A stretch of DNA of 37,362 nucleotides, taken from NCBI GenBank assembly GCA_009391225.1, contig VEXC01000011.1:1-37362 (forward strand). The letters are read 5' to 3'. Source of the stretch: SAR202 cluster bacterium AC-647-N09_OGT_505m. Its GTDB lineage: Bacteria > Chloroflexota > Dehalococcoidia > UBA2985. Below the pieces are notes generated by a model. That model made no database searches. It had not been told where the DNA came from and saw only the letters and a list, made by a program, of their open reading frames with translations. Numbering within the stretch: position 1 is the first letter of the stretch; every line of letters starts with the position of its first letter. Below are positions 23,419 to 31,792 of the stretch, piece by piece. A program made the position numbers and the translations under genes.

Positions 23419-23814
23419 TCATTTGAAATCTCTGGGATCTGACACGTTGACCACCATGAAATCGGCTGAGTTTCTTGCTACAATCAGCTCAGCTGTCTCG
23501 GTGGTGCTCAGGTTCTCCTCCACGTGGACTGTGTGTGGGGGGACGTACAGGAAATCCCCGGCTTCGGCGATGAGGGATCTTTGCAGCATATTCCCAAAGT
23601 GCATCCTCACACGGCCTCGAAGTATGTAAATGCCGGACTCGGCGTCTCCGTGGTGATGGGCCCCGCTGGGGCCAGGTGGCGTTGAGACGAAGCCAATCCA
23701 TAGGCCACGACTGGCACATACCTCGGGCGCAATCCCAGCCTGCCGCACCATTCCAGGGGTCTGCGAGGTGTTGACACCGCGCTGGTCAGGCTTAATCAGG
23801 ACTACGTCTCCCAT
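23419..23814 (-). CDS. Cupin-domain protein
   Basis: The 131-residue protein is a single small beta-barrel cupin. The first motif is GAHHHGDAESGIYILRGRV, with His ligands and the Glu, and the second is PPHTVHVEEN. Single-domain cupins bind a metal and serve as isomerases, dioxygenases or sensors; the activity here is unknown. GGAGG is found 9 nt before the ATG at 23814. It lies upstream of, and in the same direction as, the broken hydrolase, so the two may once have formed an operon. Confidence 0.88.
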   Translation of the reverse strand: MGDVVLIKPDQRGVNTSQTPGMVRQAGIAPEVCASRGLWIGFVSTPPGPSGAHHHGDAESGIYILRGRVRMHFGNMLQRSLIAEAGDFLYVPPHTVHVEENLSTTETAELIVARNSADFMVVNVSDPRDFK

Positions 23815-24239
23815 AGACCCATACCTCCAAGATTCAGTTTACAAGAGGTTCTTTCTAGCACGCTTCTAGGTCTAGTAGTCTCAGTGGGTCTCTAATATGT
23901 TAGATCAACTCTGCTAAGCGACTCAGACTAGCTCCAGGTTGATTCAGGAGAGCCAACTCATACTAGAGCGTTATGGCAAGGCAATTGTCACAGAAAAAGG
24001 GCATTTCTATTCCTAGTTATTGATAACCTAAACAACAGGCTCGTCAAAACCGTATGCTCAGTGACAGCAATCACAATCTTCAAGAATCCATGCTTCCCAC
24101 TCAAGCCAATGATTGTAGCAATGCAGCTTGTCGAAAGTTGAACATCCGCCACAATCCCGTTGGGCATAAGGTTGCTTCGGCGACACACCTAATCAGCCCG
24201 TTGTTCTTGACAGAGCCAATCTTCCCTCAAATGAATGTG

Positions 24240-24290
24240 AGTGTAGTTACAGCTTTACGTGCTGTCAACGTGTTGAATTGACTCATAATA
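24240..24290 (-). promoter_or_regulatory. Promoter-like element shared with 36772-36822
   Basis: On the minus strand the 28 nt at 24290-24263 match those at 36822-36795 at 25 positions: TATTATGAGTCAAT, then a variable part, ending in TTGACA. TTGACA is followed after exactly 17 bp by TACACT (24245-24240). This looks like a sigma-70 promoter with a conserved upstream block. The nearest minus-strand gene, the cupin, starts about 420 nt away. Confidence 0.55.
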
Positions 24291-24431
24291 AGGGTCGCCG
24301 AAAGGAGAACCCTTTTCCTAGGGGGCATGCTCGTACCGGAGACTGGGTCCGAGGGGCGTTGAGCGCTGCCAATAACTGGGACTTGGGCGCGATAGACTGC
24401 TAAGTGAACCTGGTTAGTTGCCATGTTGGGC

Positions 24432-24461
24432 TTGCCAATTTCCCACAAAACTATGCATAAT
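24432..24461 (+). promoter_or_regulatory. Candidate promoter of PHP gene 2
   Basis: TTGCCA (24432-24437), an 18-bp spacer and CATAAT (24456-24461) would start transcription about 60 nt before the GTG at 24527. Confidence 0.4.
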
Positions 24462-24526
24462 AGGGCCTGTGCGTCTCTCACGGGAGCACGTAGCTGAAGA
24501 AGTAACACTACAGGAGCGGAATACCT

Positions 24527-25174
24527 GTGTACATAGACATGCACGTACACTCTAAGATGTCTGACGATGCGGGAGGTACCGTCGAAGGATATCTGAAGTG
24601 GGTCAACGTGCTTCGCAAGAAGGGATATCAGGTGGATGGTATAGCCCTGACTGAGCATAGGGGTTTTGACTTTGATGTGGACTATTCCTCGCTGGCCGAC
24701 CAGTACCAGACACTAGTAATAAAAGGCGCTGAGATAGAGACGGATTTGGGACACGTTCTGGTGTATGGGGTAACCCCTTGGCTGGTGGGCCAGTTCGATT
24801 TCAAAGATATCACCCTTTCTGCACATCAGGTGTTCAAGGCTGTGAAGGATTCTGGCGGGTATGCTATCGCTGCCCATCCTGGTAGGCCCCGTATTGGACT
24901 GTGGCAGCACATTCAGAATGGGATTCAGCCAGACGGTATCCAGACTGTCGAAATGTTGAATGGTGGGAGCAGTGCAGAAGAGAATGCGCTTGCTAAGGAG
25001 CTAGTGGAGGGGTACGGCTTTTATTCCGTGGGTGGCAGCGACTCCCACTATGTGAGCACAATCGGCAGATGCATTACCAGTTTTGATAGGCGCATAACCT
25101 GCGTGGAGGACTTGGTGGCAGAACTTTCCCTGGGGGACTTTGATGCGGCTCGGCTCGAGGACACGCGGGCCTGA
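24527..25174 (+). CDS. PHP-domain metal-dependent phosphoesterase (2)
   Basis: The 215-residue protein shows DMHVHSKMSDDAGG at the start, LTEHRGFDFD about 40, IAAHPGRPR about 115 and GGSDSHYV about 165. These are the metal-binding motifs of the PHP fold. It should hydrolyse a phosphate ester; the substrate is unknown. The start is GTG at 24527 with AGGAG about 10 nt upstream; an ATG four codons later is possible. It resembles the protein at 17882-18583 in motif order but is clearly diverged. The MaoC-like pair follows 59 bp later on the same strand. Confidence 0.85.
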   Translation: MYIDMHVHSKMSDDAGGTVEGYLKWVNVLRKKGYQVDGIALTEHRGFDFDVDYSSLADQYQTLVIKGAEIETDLGHVLVYGVTPWLVGQFDFKDITLSAHQVFKAVKDSGGYAIAAHPGRPRIGLWQHIQNGIQPDGIQTVEMLNGGSSAEENALAKELVEGYGFYSVGGSDSHYVSTIGRCITSFDRRITCVEDLVAELSLGDFDAARLEDTRA

Positions 25175-25233
25175 TGGGTCATTTGATTACTAACAATGAT
25201 ACTGGTCGCCAGATATAGAAGGAGGTATTCAGC

Positions 25234-25704
25234 ATGGCGGGAGTAAACCCAACAGATGACATAGACTTCGACCGGAGTGTCATAGGCGTGGAGGTGGAAG
25301 TGGGCACCCACGAGGCGAATAAGGAGCAAATGATGGCCTATGCAAAGGCCGTGGGCGAAACCAATCCACTATATCTGGACGAGGAAGCAGCGAAAGCAGG
25401 TCCCTATGGTACCATCATCGCGCCTCCCCTTTTCTACAACATGTTCAGTCTTCAGGGTGGACTTGACCCCAATGTGAATTTTGGAAACGCTGGATTCGAC
25501 GGTGGGCAGCACGTGGAGTTCTATGAGCCCATACGCGCTGGGGATACCATCTCCGCCAAGACCAAGGTCGACAGCGTCTATGCCAAGACAGGCCGCACTG
25601 GGACAATGGTCTTTACAGTACGGCGTACGACCTTCACAAATCAGAAGGGGGAGAAGACGACGGTTATGGATCGAATCAATGTTCGCAGGAATGTAGCTCA
25701 ATGA
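25234..25704 (+). CDS. FAS1-like/MaoC N-type hot-dog dehydratase subunit (copy 1A)
   Basis: The 156-residue single hot-dog protein of the FAS1-like dehydratase (MaoC_dehydrat_N) type probably pairs with the next gene to form a two-chain enoyl-CoA hydratase. Recognisable parts are FDRSVIGVEVEVGTHEA, the helix region VGETNPLYLDEEAA, APPLFYNMF, and the central strands with TGRTGTMVFTVRR. In classical R-hydratases the helix reads D-x-NP-x-H; here Tyr stands where His is expected and Thr where Asp is expected. GGAGG lies about 8 nt before the ATG. The stop overlaps the next start (ATGA). Confidence 0.82.
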   Translation: MAGVNPTDDIDFDRSVIGVEVEVGTHEANKEQMMAYAKAVGETNPLYLDEEAAKAGPYGTIIAPPLFYNMFSLQGGLDPNVNFGNAGFDGGQHVEFYEPIRAGDTISAKTKVDSVYAKTGRTGTMVFTVRRTTFTNQKGEKTTVMDRINVRRNVAQ

Positions 25705-26129
25705 GCCAAGTCTACTTTGAAGATGTGGAACCAGGATACGAGCTTGATCCCTTGGTTAAGGAACCTACCAGGGAGCAGTTGGACGCGTTCACTAAGGCAT
25801 GGGGCACAGGTCCTGGGCGCTTTACCAGCGACGAGATTGCGCGAAAAGAGGGGTTCACCGGCGTCATACTCCCAGGCAACATGAGCATGGCCTTCCTGGC
25901 CCAGCTCTTGACGGAGTGGGCGGGATTGGATGGTAAGCTTAAACGACTAGAAGTCGACTTCCGGCGGTCAATACAGCCTGGGGATAAGCTGAGTTGTGAG
26001 GGTCTGGTCACGGACACAGAGATAGAGGATGGTGAGAACCGAGTGATTTTGGATGTGTACATTGAGACACAGAAGGAAGAGAGAGCCCTTCAGGGTACGG
26101 CCATGGTTCTCCTTCCAAGCAAATCGTAA
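25701..26129 (+). CDS. MaoC-like hot-dog dehydratase subunit (copy 1B)
   Basis: This 142-residue hot-dog protein begins at an ATG overlapping the previous stop by 4 nt (ATGA), indicating translational coupling. It starts YFEDVEPGYELDPLVKEPTR, as MaoC domains do, followed by GFTGVILPGNMSMAFLAQLL and a C-terminal strand set with VDFRRSIQPGDKLSCEGLV. The usual catalytic Asp and His motif before the central helix is not evident (GRFTSDE instead), so the activity is uncertain. It probably forms a heteromer with copy 1A. A second, homologous pair follows 260 bp downstream. Confidence 0.82.
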   Translation: MSQVYFEDVEPGYELDPLVKEPTREQLDAFTKAWGTGPGRFTSDEIARKEGFTGVILPGNMSMAFLAQLLTEWAGLDGKLKRLEVDFRRSIQPGDKLSCEGLVTDTEIEDGENRVILDVYIETQKEERALQGTAMVLLPSKS

Positions 26130-26135
26130 GACCCA

Positions 26136-26153
26136 ACAGGCAATAAGGCCTGT
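26136..26153 (+). terminator. Weak hairpin after the first MaoC-like pair
   Basis: ACAGGC (26136-26141) pairs with GCCTGT (26148-26153). No T tract follows, so the assignment is tentative. Confidence 0.3.
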
Positions 26154-26391
26154 CATCTAGCCAGCTTGTTTCTTCATGCAATGCGGTGCCGTTAGTATAG
26201 TGTCCCTTCAACACCACCATAGATGGCCATTACTAGGACGCCAACGTGTCTGGGTCTTGAGCAAATTGGATGAGAGGTGCATCGTATGGCCAGATTGCCG
26301 CGGTTCTACTTCGTAGTAGCTAGAAATGACATCGGAGTGCGTTTCTGGGATGAGACGCTAGAAACAAATACGTTACGAGGAGGTGCTTTCC

Positions 26392-26862
26392 ATGGCTGAT
26401 GCGGACCCAACGGATGCAATTGATTTCGATAGAAGCGTTATAGGAGTGAACTACGACTTGGGGGCCCATGAGGTGACTGAGGAGCAGGTAATAGGTTTTG
26501 CCAGGGCAATTGGTGAGACAAATCCCTTGTATTTGGACAAGGAGGCAGCCTCGAAAGGCCCGTACGGAGTCCTGATTGCTCCACCTGCATACTACACTTC
26601 AATACGTCTGCAGCCTGGGCCTGATCCACAGGTCAAGTTCGGCACCACTGGATTTAATGCCTCTCAGCACTGCGAGTTCTACGAACCCATGCTAGTGGGG
26701 GACACAGTCAGTGCTCAAGAGCAGATTTCCAGTGTGTTTGCTAAGACCGGTCGTACAGGAACTCTGGTCTTCACGGTGCGGCGCACGACATACTCCAACC
26801 AGCACGGCCGCGCGGTGATGATGGTGGAGAGTTCCAACGTGCTCAGGGACATGGCACAATGA
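26392..26862 (+). CDS. FAS1-like/MaoC N-type hot-dog dehydratase subunit (copy 2A)
   Basis: The 156-residue protein has exactly the length of copy 1A and is identical at well over half of its positions by eye, including DFDRSVIGV, GETNPLYLD, GPYG, CEFYEP and AKTGRTGTLVFTVRRTT. The same substitutions of the classical hydratase motif are present, so they are not errors in one copy. GAGGAGG lies 8 nt before the ATG at 26392. The stop overlaps the next gene by 4 nt. The tandem copies probably differ in substrate range. Confidence 0.83.
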   Translation: MADADPTDAIDFDRSVIGVNYDLGAHEVTEEQVIGFARAIGETNPLYLDKEAASKGPYGVLIAPPAYYTSIRLQPGPDPQVKFGTTGFNASQHCEFYEPMLVGDTVSAQEQISSVFAKTGRTGTLVFTVRRTTYSNQHGRAVMMVESSNVLRDMAQ

Positions 26863-27287
26863 GCCAGACTTATTTTGAGGACGTTGACCCTGGAGACGAA
26901 ATAGGCCCATTGGTGAAGGAGCCCACCAAGGAGCAGATACTTGCATACGTCTCTCTGTCAGAGGTGCGGATGGGTCGTTTCACTAGCGACCAGGCAGCCC
27001 AGGGTGAAGGACTTCGCGGGATTATAGTCCCTGGAAATATGAGCATGTCCTTTGTGTCTCAGCTCCTCTCCGACTGGGCAGGCGAACAAGGTCGGCTCAC
27101 CAAACTGGAGGTGAACTTCCGACGGATGGTGGAGCCCGGAGATCGATTGCAGTGCAAGGCCACAATCACTGACATGGAAACTGTGGATGGGGATAACATT
27201 GTAACGCTGGACGCTTTCATAGAGAACCAGAACGGGGACCGTCCCATCCAGGGTACGGCCCAGGTGATACTGCCCAGCAAGGGATAG
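26859..27287 (+). CDS. MaoC-like hot-dog dehydratase subunit (copy 2B)
   Basis: This 142-residue partner of copy 2A is homologous along its full length to copy 1B (YFEDVDPGDEIGPLVKEPTK, GRFTSDQAAQGEGLRG, IVPGNMSMSFVSQLL, VNFRRMVEPGDRL). It begins at an ATGA overlap. A near-perfect hairpin follows the stop and likely closes the transcription unit. Confidence 0.83.
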   Translation: MSQTYFEDVDPGDEIGPLVKEPTKEQILAYVSLSEVRMGRFTSDQAAQGEGLRGIIVPGNMSMSFVSQLLSDWAGEQGRLTKLEVNFRRMVEPGDRLQCKATITDMETVDGDNIVTLDAFIENQNGDRPIQGTAQVILPSKG

Positions 27288-27289
27288 CC

Positions 27290-27323
27290 TTGTTTCAAGA
27301 GTCACTCTAAACTCTTGAAACAA
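27290..27323 (+). terminator. Perfect 13-bp hairpin after the MaoC-like array
   Basis: TTGTTTCAAGAGT (27290-27302) pairs perfectly with ACTCTTGAAACAA (27311-27323) around an 8-nt loop, immediately after the last stop. Both strands lack a long T tract, though the stem base is A/T-rich. Confidence 0.65.
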
Positions 27324-27726
27324 ATGCTTATAGGTGAATCGCGCAGCAAATTAGATTAAGAAGTGCGCCTCTGGTCGGTCAGTTCATCAAGAAGGTCATC
27401 AGGGCGACAATAGACTTACATACAGCTTTAGAGGGGATACATCTACTAGACCAGGTACGGAAGCTGGCGGCAGAGCAAAGGGAGTTCGTAAACAATAGCG
27501 AGAACCAGATGGATGTGCAAAGGGCCTTTTGTGTGGGAAGCGAAATCACGACTGGGGAATGCGCTAGCGGAGCATGGCGTGCCCTGAAAAGTAGGCCCTG
27601 GCTATCAGACAGCTTTACATGGTCCGGGTTCCCAAAGCCTATCATCTTCAATCCTTATTAGGATTATGAACCTGGGGTGCTTTGTGTATCGGTGCGATGG
27701 TGGTCTGAGCGGGTTCGTGGGTCTAT
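27324..27726. other. Intergenic stretch with an unassigned open frame
   Basis: On the plus strand a frame is open from about 27340 to the TAG at 27659-27661. It reads in part IRATIDLHTALEGIHLLDQV, then RKLAAEQREFV. It has no ATG, GTG or TTG start with a ribosome binding site, so it may be a relic. Nothing else is recognised. Confidence 0.4.
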
Positions 27727-28764
27727 CTAGGGATGCGGTCCTTCTAGGGCCGAGTCGCTCACATTAGCCGCGTCTTTGCCTGCCCTTGGATGGGCTTTCA
27801 AGTACTCCTTGCGTGATTGAGCCAGGCTGACGTGGGTGTATATCTGGGTGGTAGCGGGCGAAGAGTGACCCAGTAGCTCCTGCACGATGCGCAGGTCTGC
27901 GCCACCATCCAGCATGTGGGTAGCGAAGCTATGTCGCAACATGTGGGGGTGGACCTTGGTATCAAGGGAGAGCAAGCTGTAGCGTTTGACCATACCCTGA
28001 ACTGAACGCTTGGTGAGGCGACCACCAAACCGGTTGAGGAAAAGTGCGTCTGTTCCCTTGGGCCCCATGAGCAAGGGTCGGGCGTCCTGGATGTAGCGCT
28101 GCAGCGCGTCTTGTGCGGGTCTGCCCATGACCACCTCTCGTTCCTTGGAGCCCTTCCCGATTGCTCTTACGAGTCGATGTCCCAGATCCAGGTCTCTTAG
28201 GTCCAGCCTTGAGAGCTCGCTAACTCGGAGGCCAGTGGCATAGAGAAGTTCCAAGATGGCCCGGTCCCGAAGCTGGATGGCGATGGGCCTGGAATTCCCA
28301 AAGGCATCTGGATTATCTGGGGAGGTCAGGAGCCGGACTACTTCTTGTTGGCCCACAACCCTTGGTAAAGTCTTCTCCGTCTTAGGTATGAGAACCCTGG
28401 ACTGGCGACTCCCACGCTTCCACAGTGGGTTAGGTGGCACAACTCCCTCTCCGACAAGATAACGGAAGAACGAACGTAGGGCGGCCAGGTGCCGGGTCAC
28501 GCTTGTCCTTTCGTGGCCGCGTTTCCACTGGGAAGGCCCGGTCTTTATAGGCCGGCTGGACATGAGCCAGGCGACATATTGTCGCACGAAGCCGCGATTC
28601 ACCTGGGCAAGGGATTGGACTCCCTCTCGCTCCATGGAGTGGAATAGGGGAGCCAGGTCGTCTATGTAGTTACGTACAGTGTATTCGGACAGGTTACGTT
28701 CTCCGAGGAGGTGTGTCCTGTATCCTTGCAAGTGACTTTTCGTGCTTTGGAGGTCCGTGTTCAA
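27727..28764 (-). CDS. Tyrosine recombinase (XerC/XerD type)
   Basis: The 345-residue recombinase has a SAM-like core-binding domain (about 10-110, ending LAALRSFFRYL) and a catalytic domain with the full set of active residues: Arg180 (ATGLRVSE), Lys207 (GKGSKER), His274 and Arg277 (HPHMLRHSF), His300 (LLGHSS) and Tyr309 (TQIYTHVSL). It most likely resolves chromosome dimers. It is slightly longer than typical XerC (about 300) because of an insert at about 72-86 and a C-terminal tail. The TTG start overlaps the topA stop (TTGA), so the two are translationally coupled; topA next to xerC is a common bacterial arrangement. Confidence 0.93.
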   Translation of the reverse strand: MNTDLQSTKSHLQGYRTHLLGERNLSEYTVRNYIDDLAPLFHSMEREGVQSLAQVNRGFVRQYVAWLMSSRPIKTGPSQWKRGHERTSVTRHLAALRSFFRYLVGEGVVPPNPLWKRGSRQSRVLIPKTEKTLPRVVGQQEVVRLLTSPDNPDAFGNSRPIAIQLRDRAILELLYATGLRVSELSRLDLRDLDLGHRLVRAIGKGSKEREVVMGRPAQDALQRYIQDARPLLMGPKGTDALFLNRFGGRLTKRSVQGMVKRYSLLSLDTKVHPHMLRHSFATHMLDGGADLRIVQELLGHSSPATTQIYTHVSLAQSRKEYLKAHPRAGKDAANVSDSALEGPHP

Positions 28765-30923
28765 ACGGCTATCTCTAGTTGTTTTGTTGCTTGCACTTCT
28801 AAGTCCAGGCTATGACCGCATGCCGTGCACCGAGCCCGGTTTCTCCCTGAAGCTACCATGAGTCCATTACACTCCGGGCATGGGGTGGGGACAGGGCTCT
28901 GGCTGACTGAGAAATCACAGTTGGGATAGTTAGAACATCCATAAAAAACACTGCCTCTTTTCCTAGCGCGCCTTTGAACCAAATCTCCTTCACACTTGGG
29001 GCATTTAACCCCGGTTGGGATTTGGAATGGCTTGCTGTACGTGCATTCTGGGAACCCAGTACACGCGATGAATTTGCCGTTTCTGCCAAATTTCTCTGCC
29101 AATGGACGCTCGCATTGTGGGCATGACTCACCAGTTTCTCTTTGAACCGTTATTTTAGGCATTGATGCTTCTGCATTCAGAAAACGTTCATGATAAGGAC
29201 CATAGAAATCCTTGAGCACGGCGACCCACTCTTTACTACCTCTCGCTATTTCGTCCAGATTCGTTTCCATACTTGCTGTGAACTTCACGTCCATTATCGT
29301 TGGGAAATATGGATCTAGTTGATCCACTATCTTCTCCCCAAGAAGTTCGGCCCTATATTTCCCATCTTCCAACGAACAGTAATTGCGTCCCTCTAATGTA
29401 GCCATGATAGACGCATATGTACTGGGACGACCTATCCCAGATTCCTCTAGAGTCTTAACGAAGGTTGCTTGGGTGTATCTAGGGCTGGGGCGTGTGGTTT
29501 TCTTTTCGTTGTTTACTCTGATCAGTTTAAGCCTCTCCCCTTCGGAGAGTGACGGTAGTTTAACAGGATGCAGAGCATCCTGTTTTTGATCATCGTCATC
29601 TTCCAACATGATATCCTCATTCTTGTCTAGTTCCATGTTGTATAGACGCATGTATCCGTCAAATTCGGGTTCTGATCCAGAAACAGAGAAGTTGGGGCTG
29701 ACAGATGCCATATCACTCGCTTCTATGCTTATATTGGTGACCTTATTTTCAGCATCTGCCATTCTGCTGGCTAAGGCCCGCTTCCATACCAGTGTATATA
29801 GAGACAGCTGATCCTCTGAGAGATAATGTCTTAATTGCTCAGGTGTGCGAAACACAGAGGTTGGTCTAATGGCCTCATGTGCTTCCTGAGCGGCGACCGC
29901 GGTTTTTCGGCGACTTCTTCTTGTGCCAGTGCCGAGATAGCGCTCGCCATATTGTTCTTTGACGAATCTATTGATCTCTGTGGTTGCTGTGGATGACAAT
30001 ACGGCTGAATCCGTCCGCATATAGGTAATCAAACCAGTCTCCCCATCTGGTCCCAGCGTGATCCCTTCATACAATTGTTGGGCCACCCGCATGGTTCTAG
30101 ATACGGAAAACCCGCGCAATTTCCTCGAAGCTTCCTGTTGCAATGTGCTTGTGGTAAATGGTGCGGGAGGCTTAGACTTTGATATCTTTGTAGATATCCT
30201 ACATACAGTGAAATCACAAGAATTCAGGATGTGTTCTAAGGTTTCGGCATCTTGTTTGTTGTATCTCTTTGAGCCACCGATTCTTGCGGTGAATGGAGTA
30301 TCGTCATGTGGCTTTTCCTTGTTCAAGACGACAGAAATATTCCAATAGTCTTCTGGTATGAAATCAGATATTGCGCGCTCTCGTTCAACAATAAGCTTCA
30401 ATGCAACAGATTGAACCCTTCCAGCAGAAAGTCCGAGTTTGAATCCGCTGGCGAACTTTTTCCATAGTAAAGGGCTTAATTCATAGCCTACAACCCTATC
30501 CAATATTCTTCTGGCTTGTTGTGCGTTTACCAGTTCCATATTTAGGGATGTTGGATTTTTGAAAGCATCCTTGATTCCCTGTTCTGTTATCTCGTGAAAA
30601 ATCACACGCTTCGCTGGGGTCTTTGTCGATATTGCCTCCAGAATATGCCAAGAAATTGCTTCTCCTTCTCTGTCAGGGTCAGTTGCTAGATACACGACGT
30701 CTGAGTTCTTAGCCAATCGCTTGAGATTTTGCAATATCGATTTTTTACCCGGCATGATTTCATATTCTGGTTGGAAATCATTGGCGATATCAACTGCCAT
30801 CTTCTTGGCTGGCAAATCACGGACGTGACCCACAGAAGCAACCACCTCATAGTCTGCTCCTAGGTAGCGGCCTATTGTTCTTGCTTTTGCCGGGGATTCA
30901 ACTATAACCAGATTCTTAGCCAT
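28761..30923 (-). CDS. topA: DNA topoisomerase I
   Basis: The 720-residue type IA enzyme relaxes negative supercoils. It starts with the TOPRIM domain (VIVESPAKARTIGRYLG; acidic triad DPDREGEA at about 82-89). The active tyrosine is Tyr301 in GLITYMRTDS. The C-terminus has three Cys4 zinc modules (CPQCERPL, CPKCEGDL, CPECNGLM). Length and order are standard. The DNA is noticeably richer in A/T, especially in the first two thirds, than the recombinase gene that follows. GAGG lies 4 nt before the ATG. A 9-bp direct repeat lies just upstream. Confidence 0.97.
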   Translation of the reverse strand: MAKNLVIVESPAKARTIGRYLGADYEVVASVGHVRDLPAKKMAVDIANDFQPEYEIMPGKKSILQNLKRLAKNSDVVYLATDPDREGEAISWHILEAISTKTPAKRVIFHEITEQGIKDAFKNPTSLNMELVNAQQARRILDRVVGYELSPLLWKKFASGFKLGLSAGRVQSVALKLIVERERAISDFIPEDYWNISVVLNKEKPHDDTPFTARIGGSKRYNKQDAETLEHILNSCDFTVCRISTKISKSKPPAPFTTSTLQQEASRKLRGFSVSRTMRVAQQLYEGITLGPDGETGLITYMRTDSAVLSSTATTEINRFVKEQYGERYLGTGTRRSRRKTAVAAQEAHEAIRPTSVFRTPEQLRHYLSEDQLSLYTLVWKRALASRMADAENKVTNISIEASDMASVSPNFSVSGSEPEFDGYMRLYNMELDKNEDIMLEDDDDQKQDALHPVKLPSLSEGERLKLIRVNNEKKTTRPSPRYTQATFVKTLEESGIGRPSTYASIMATLEGRNYCSLEDGKYRAELLGEKIVDQLDPYFPTIMDVKFTASMETNLDEIARGSKEWVAVLKDFYGPYHERFLNAEASMPKITVQRETGESCPQCERPLAEKFGRNGKFIACTGFPECTYSKPFQIPTGVKCPKCEGDLVQRRARKRGSVFYGCSNYPNCDFSVSQSPVPTPCPECNGLMVASGRNRARCTACGHSLDLEVQATKQLEIAV

Positions 30924-31292
30924 CTAACCTCACTTGTGGGAAGCCTGATATTCCATATGGGACTCACGCTTCCATATGTAGTTCATGTTTCTGATTTGCT
31001 TCTTGAGTCCTTTGATTTCCATCATGGCCAGCGGCCTCGAGTTCGAAGTCCCTGGCGTGCGAGGTCTTCTACAGGCATCTGAAATACCTCTCTAGGAGGA
31101 CTAACCTGGCCTTCAGAATGGTGGGCGTACGTCTAGAGGCCAACCGGTACTTGAGTTCTACGCCTTTCATAAACACATGCACTCTAGCATAGCACAAGCG
31201 TGCAAGAGGCATACGGTATTTACCACGGAGACGATAAATGGTACCATGTCTCTGTTATCACTGCCTGTACTCGCTGATGACATGTGCTTAAG
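30924..31292. other. Divergent intergenic stretch between topA and the Fur-type gene
   Basis: No gene was seen. It holds two direct copies of TTCCATATG (30951-30959 and 30970-30978), each with the palindrome CATATG, 28-55 nt before the topA start. A metal-regulator-type palindrome lies at the far end (31293-31307). Confidence 0.5.
30951..30978 (-). repeat. Direct repeat TTCCATATG upstream of topA
   Basis: Two identical 9-bp copies are offset by 19 bp, close to two helical turns. This could be an operator or chance. Confidence 0.4.
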
Positions 31293-31307
31293 TGATACAA
31301 TGTATCA
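31293..31307 (+). promoter_or_regulatory. Fur/Zur-type operator at the regulator gene
   Basis: TGATACAATGTATCA is a perfect 7-1-7 palindrome, the geometry known for Fur-family boxes. It contains a -10-like TACAAT (31296-31301) and ends 2 nt before the ATG at 31310. Transcription would then begin at or next to the start codon. A near-copy lies at 31793-31809. Confidence 0.75.
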
Positions 31308-31309
31308 AT

Positions 31310-31741
31310 ATGCTCAATATAAGAACTGACCCAGACCTCCTAGCGACCTTGGAAGATCGGGGATATCGCGTCACCAGGCCACGTCGTGAGGTCATTGGCC
31401 TGCTGGGCCAGAAACGGGAGGGATTCAGCGCCGAAGAGGTGTGCGGTGAGTTGCCTGGGGTTGGCCGGGCCACGATATACCGTTCCATCAGGCTATTGCT
31501 AGAGGCGGGTGTTATCTGCAAGTTGATGCTGCCCAACGGCGGGTCAAAGTACAGCCTGGCCCGCGGTGAGCACCACCACCATACCATCTGCGTAACATGC
31601 GGGACAGTGGGGGAGTTCAGGGATTCGACCGTGGAGCGGGTACTGCGGGCCATTGGGGCCGACATCCCCGGGGACATTGTTGGGCACCGGATGGAGTTCT
31701 ACATCACATGCCAGGACTGCCTGGCCAAGAAAGAGCCTTAG
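31310..31741 (+). CDS. Fur-family metal regulator (probably Zur)
   Basis: The 143-residue protein has a winged-helix DNA-binding domain (YRVTRPRREVIGLLG, then GVGRATIYRSIRLLLEAGVI) and a dimerisation domain with the metal-binding HHHH (88-91) and two structural Cys-x2-Cys pairs (94/97 and 134/137). In the presence of metal it should bind the palindromes at 31293 and 31793. The gene is directly followed by a zinc-type importer, which favours zinc as the signal; iron or manganese cannot be excluded. The ATG at 31310 lacks a ribosome binding site because the operator occupies that place, so a leaderless transcript is plausible. Confidence 0.9.
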   Translation: MLNIRTDPDLLATLEDRGYRVTRPRREVIGLLGQKREGFSAEEVCGELPGVGRATIYRSIRLLLEAGVICKLMLPNGGSKYSLARGEHHHHTICVTCGTVGEFRDSTVERVLRAIGADIPGDIVGHRMEFYITCQDCLAKKEP

Positions 31742-31792
31742 GCCGGTGTTGACATCACGCAAATAGCGCACCAATCCGTCATCAGAGGCAGA

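Larger units (their letters stand above)
23815..24526. other. Long gene-free stretch
   Basis: Open frames here (for example 23988-24188 minus and 24054-24281 plus) have no family resemblance or ribosome binding sites. The stretch contains a promoter-like repeat (24240-24290, minus strand), a weak hairpin AAGGGT/ACCCTT at about 24290-24315, and a promoter candidate for the next gene (24432-24461). Confidence 0.5.

Noticed and set aside
24054..24281. Plus-strand 75-codon frame
   Set aside because: No ribosome binding site or similarity, and it runs through the promoter-like repeat.
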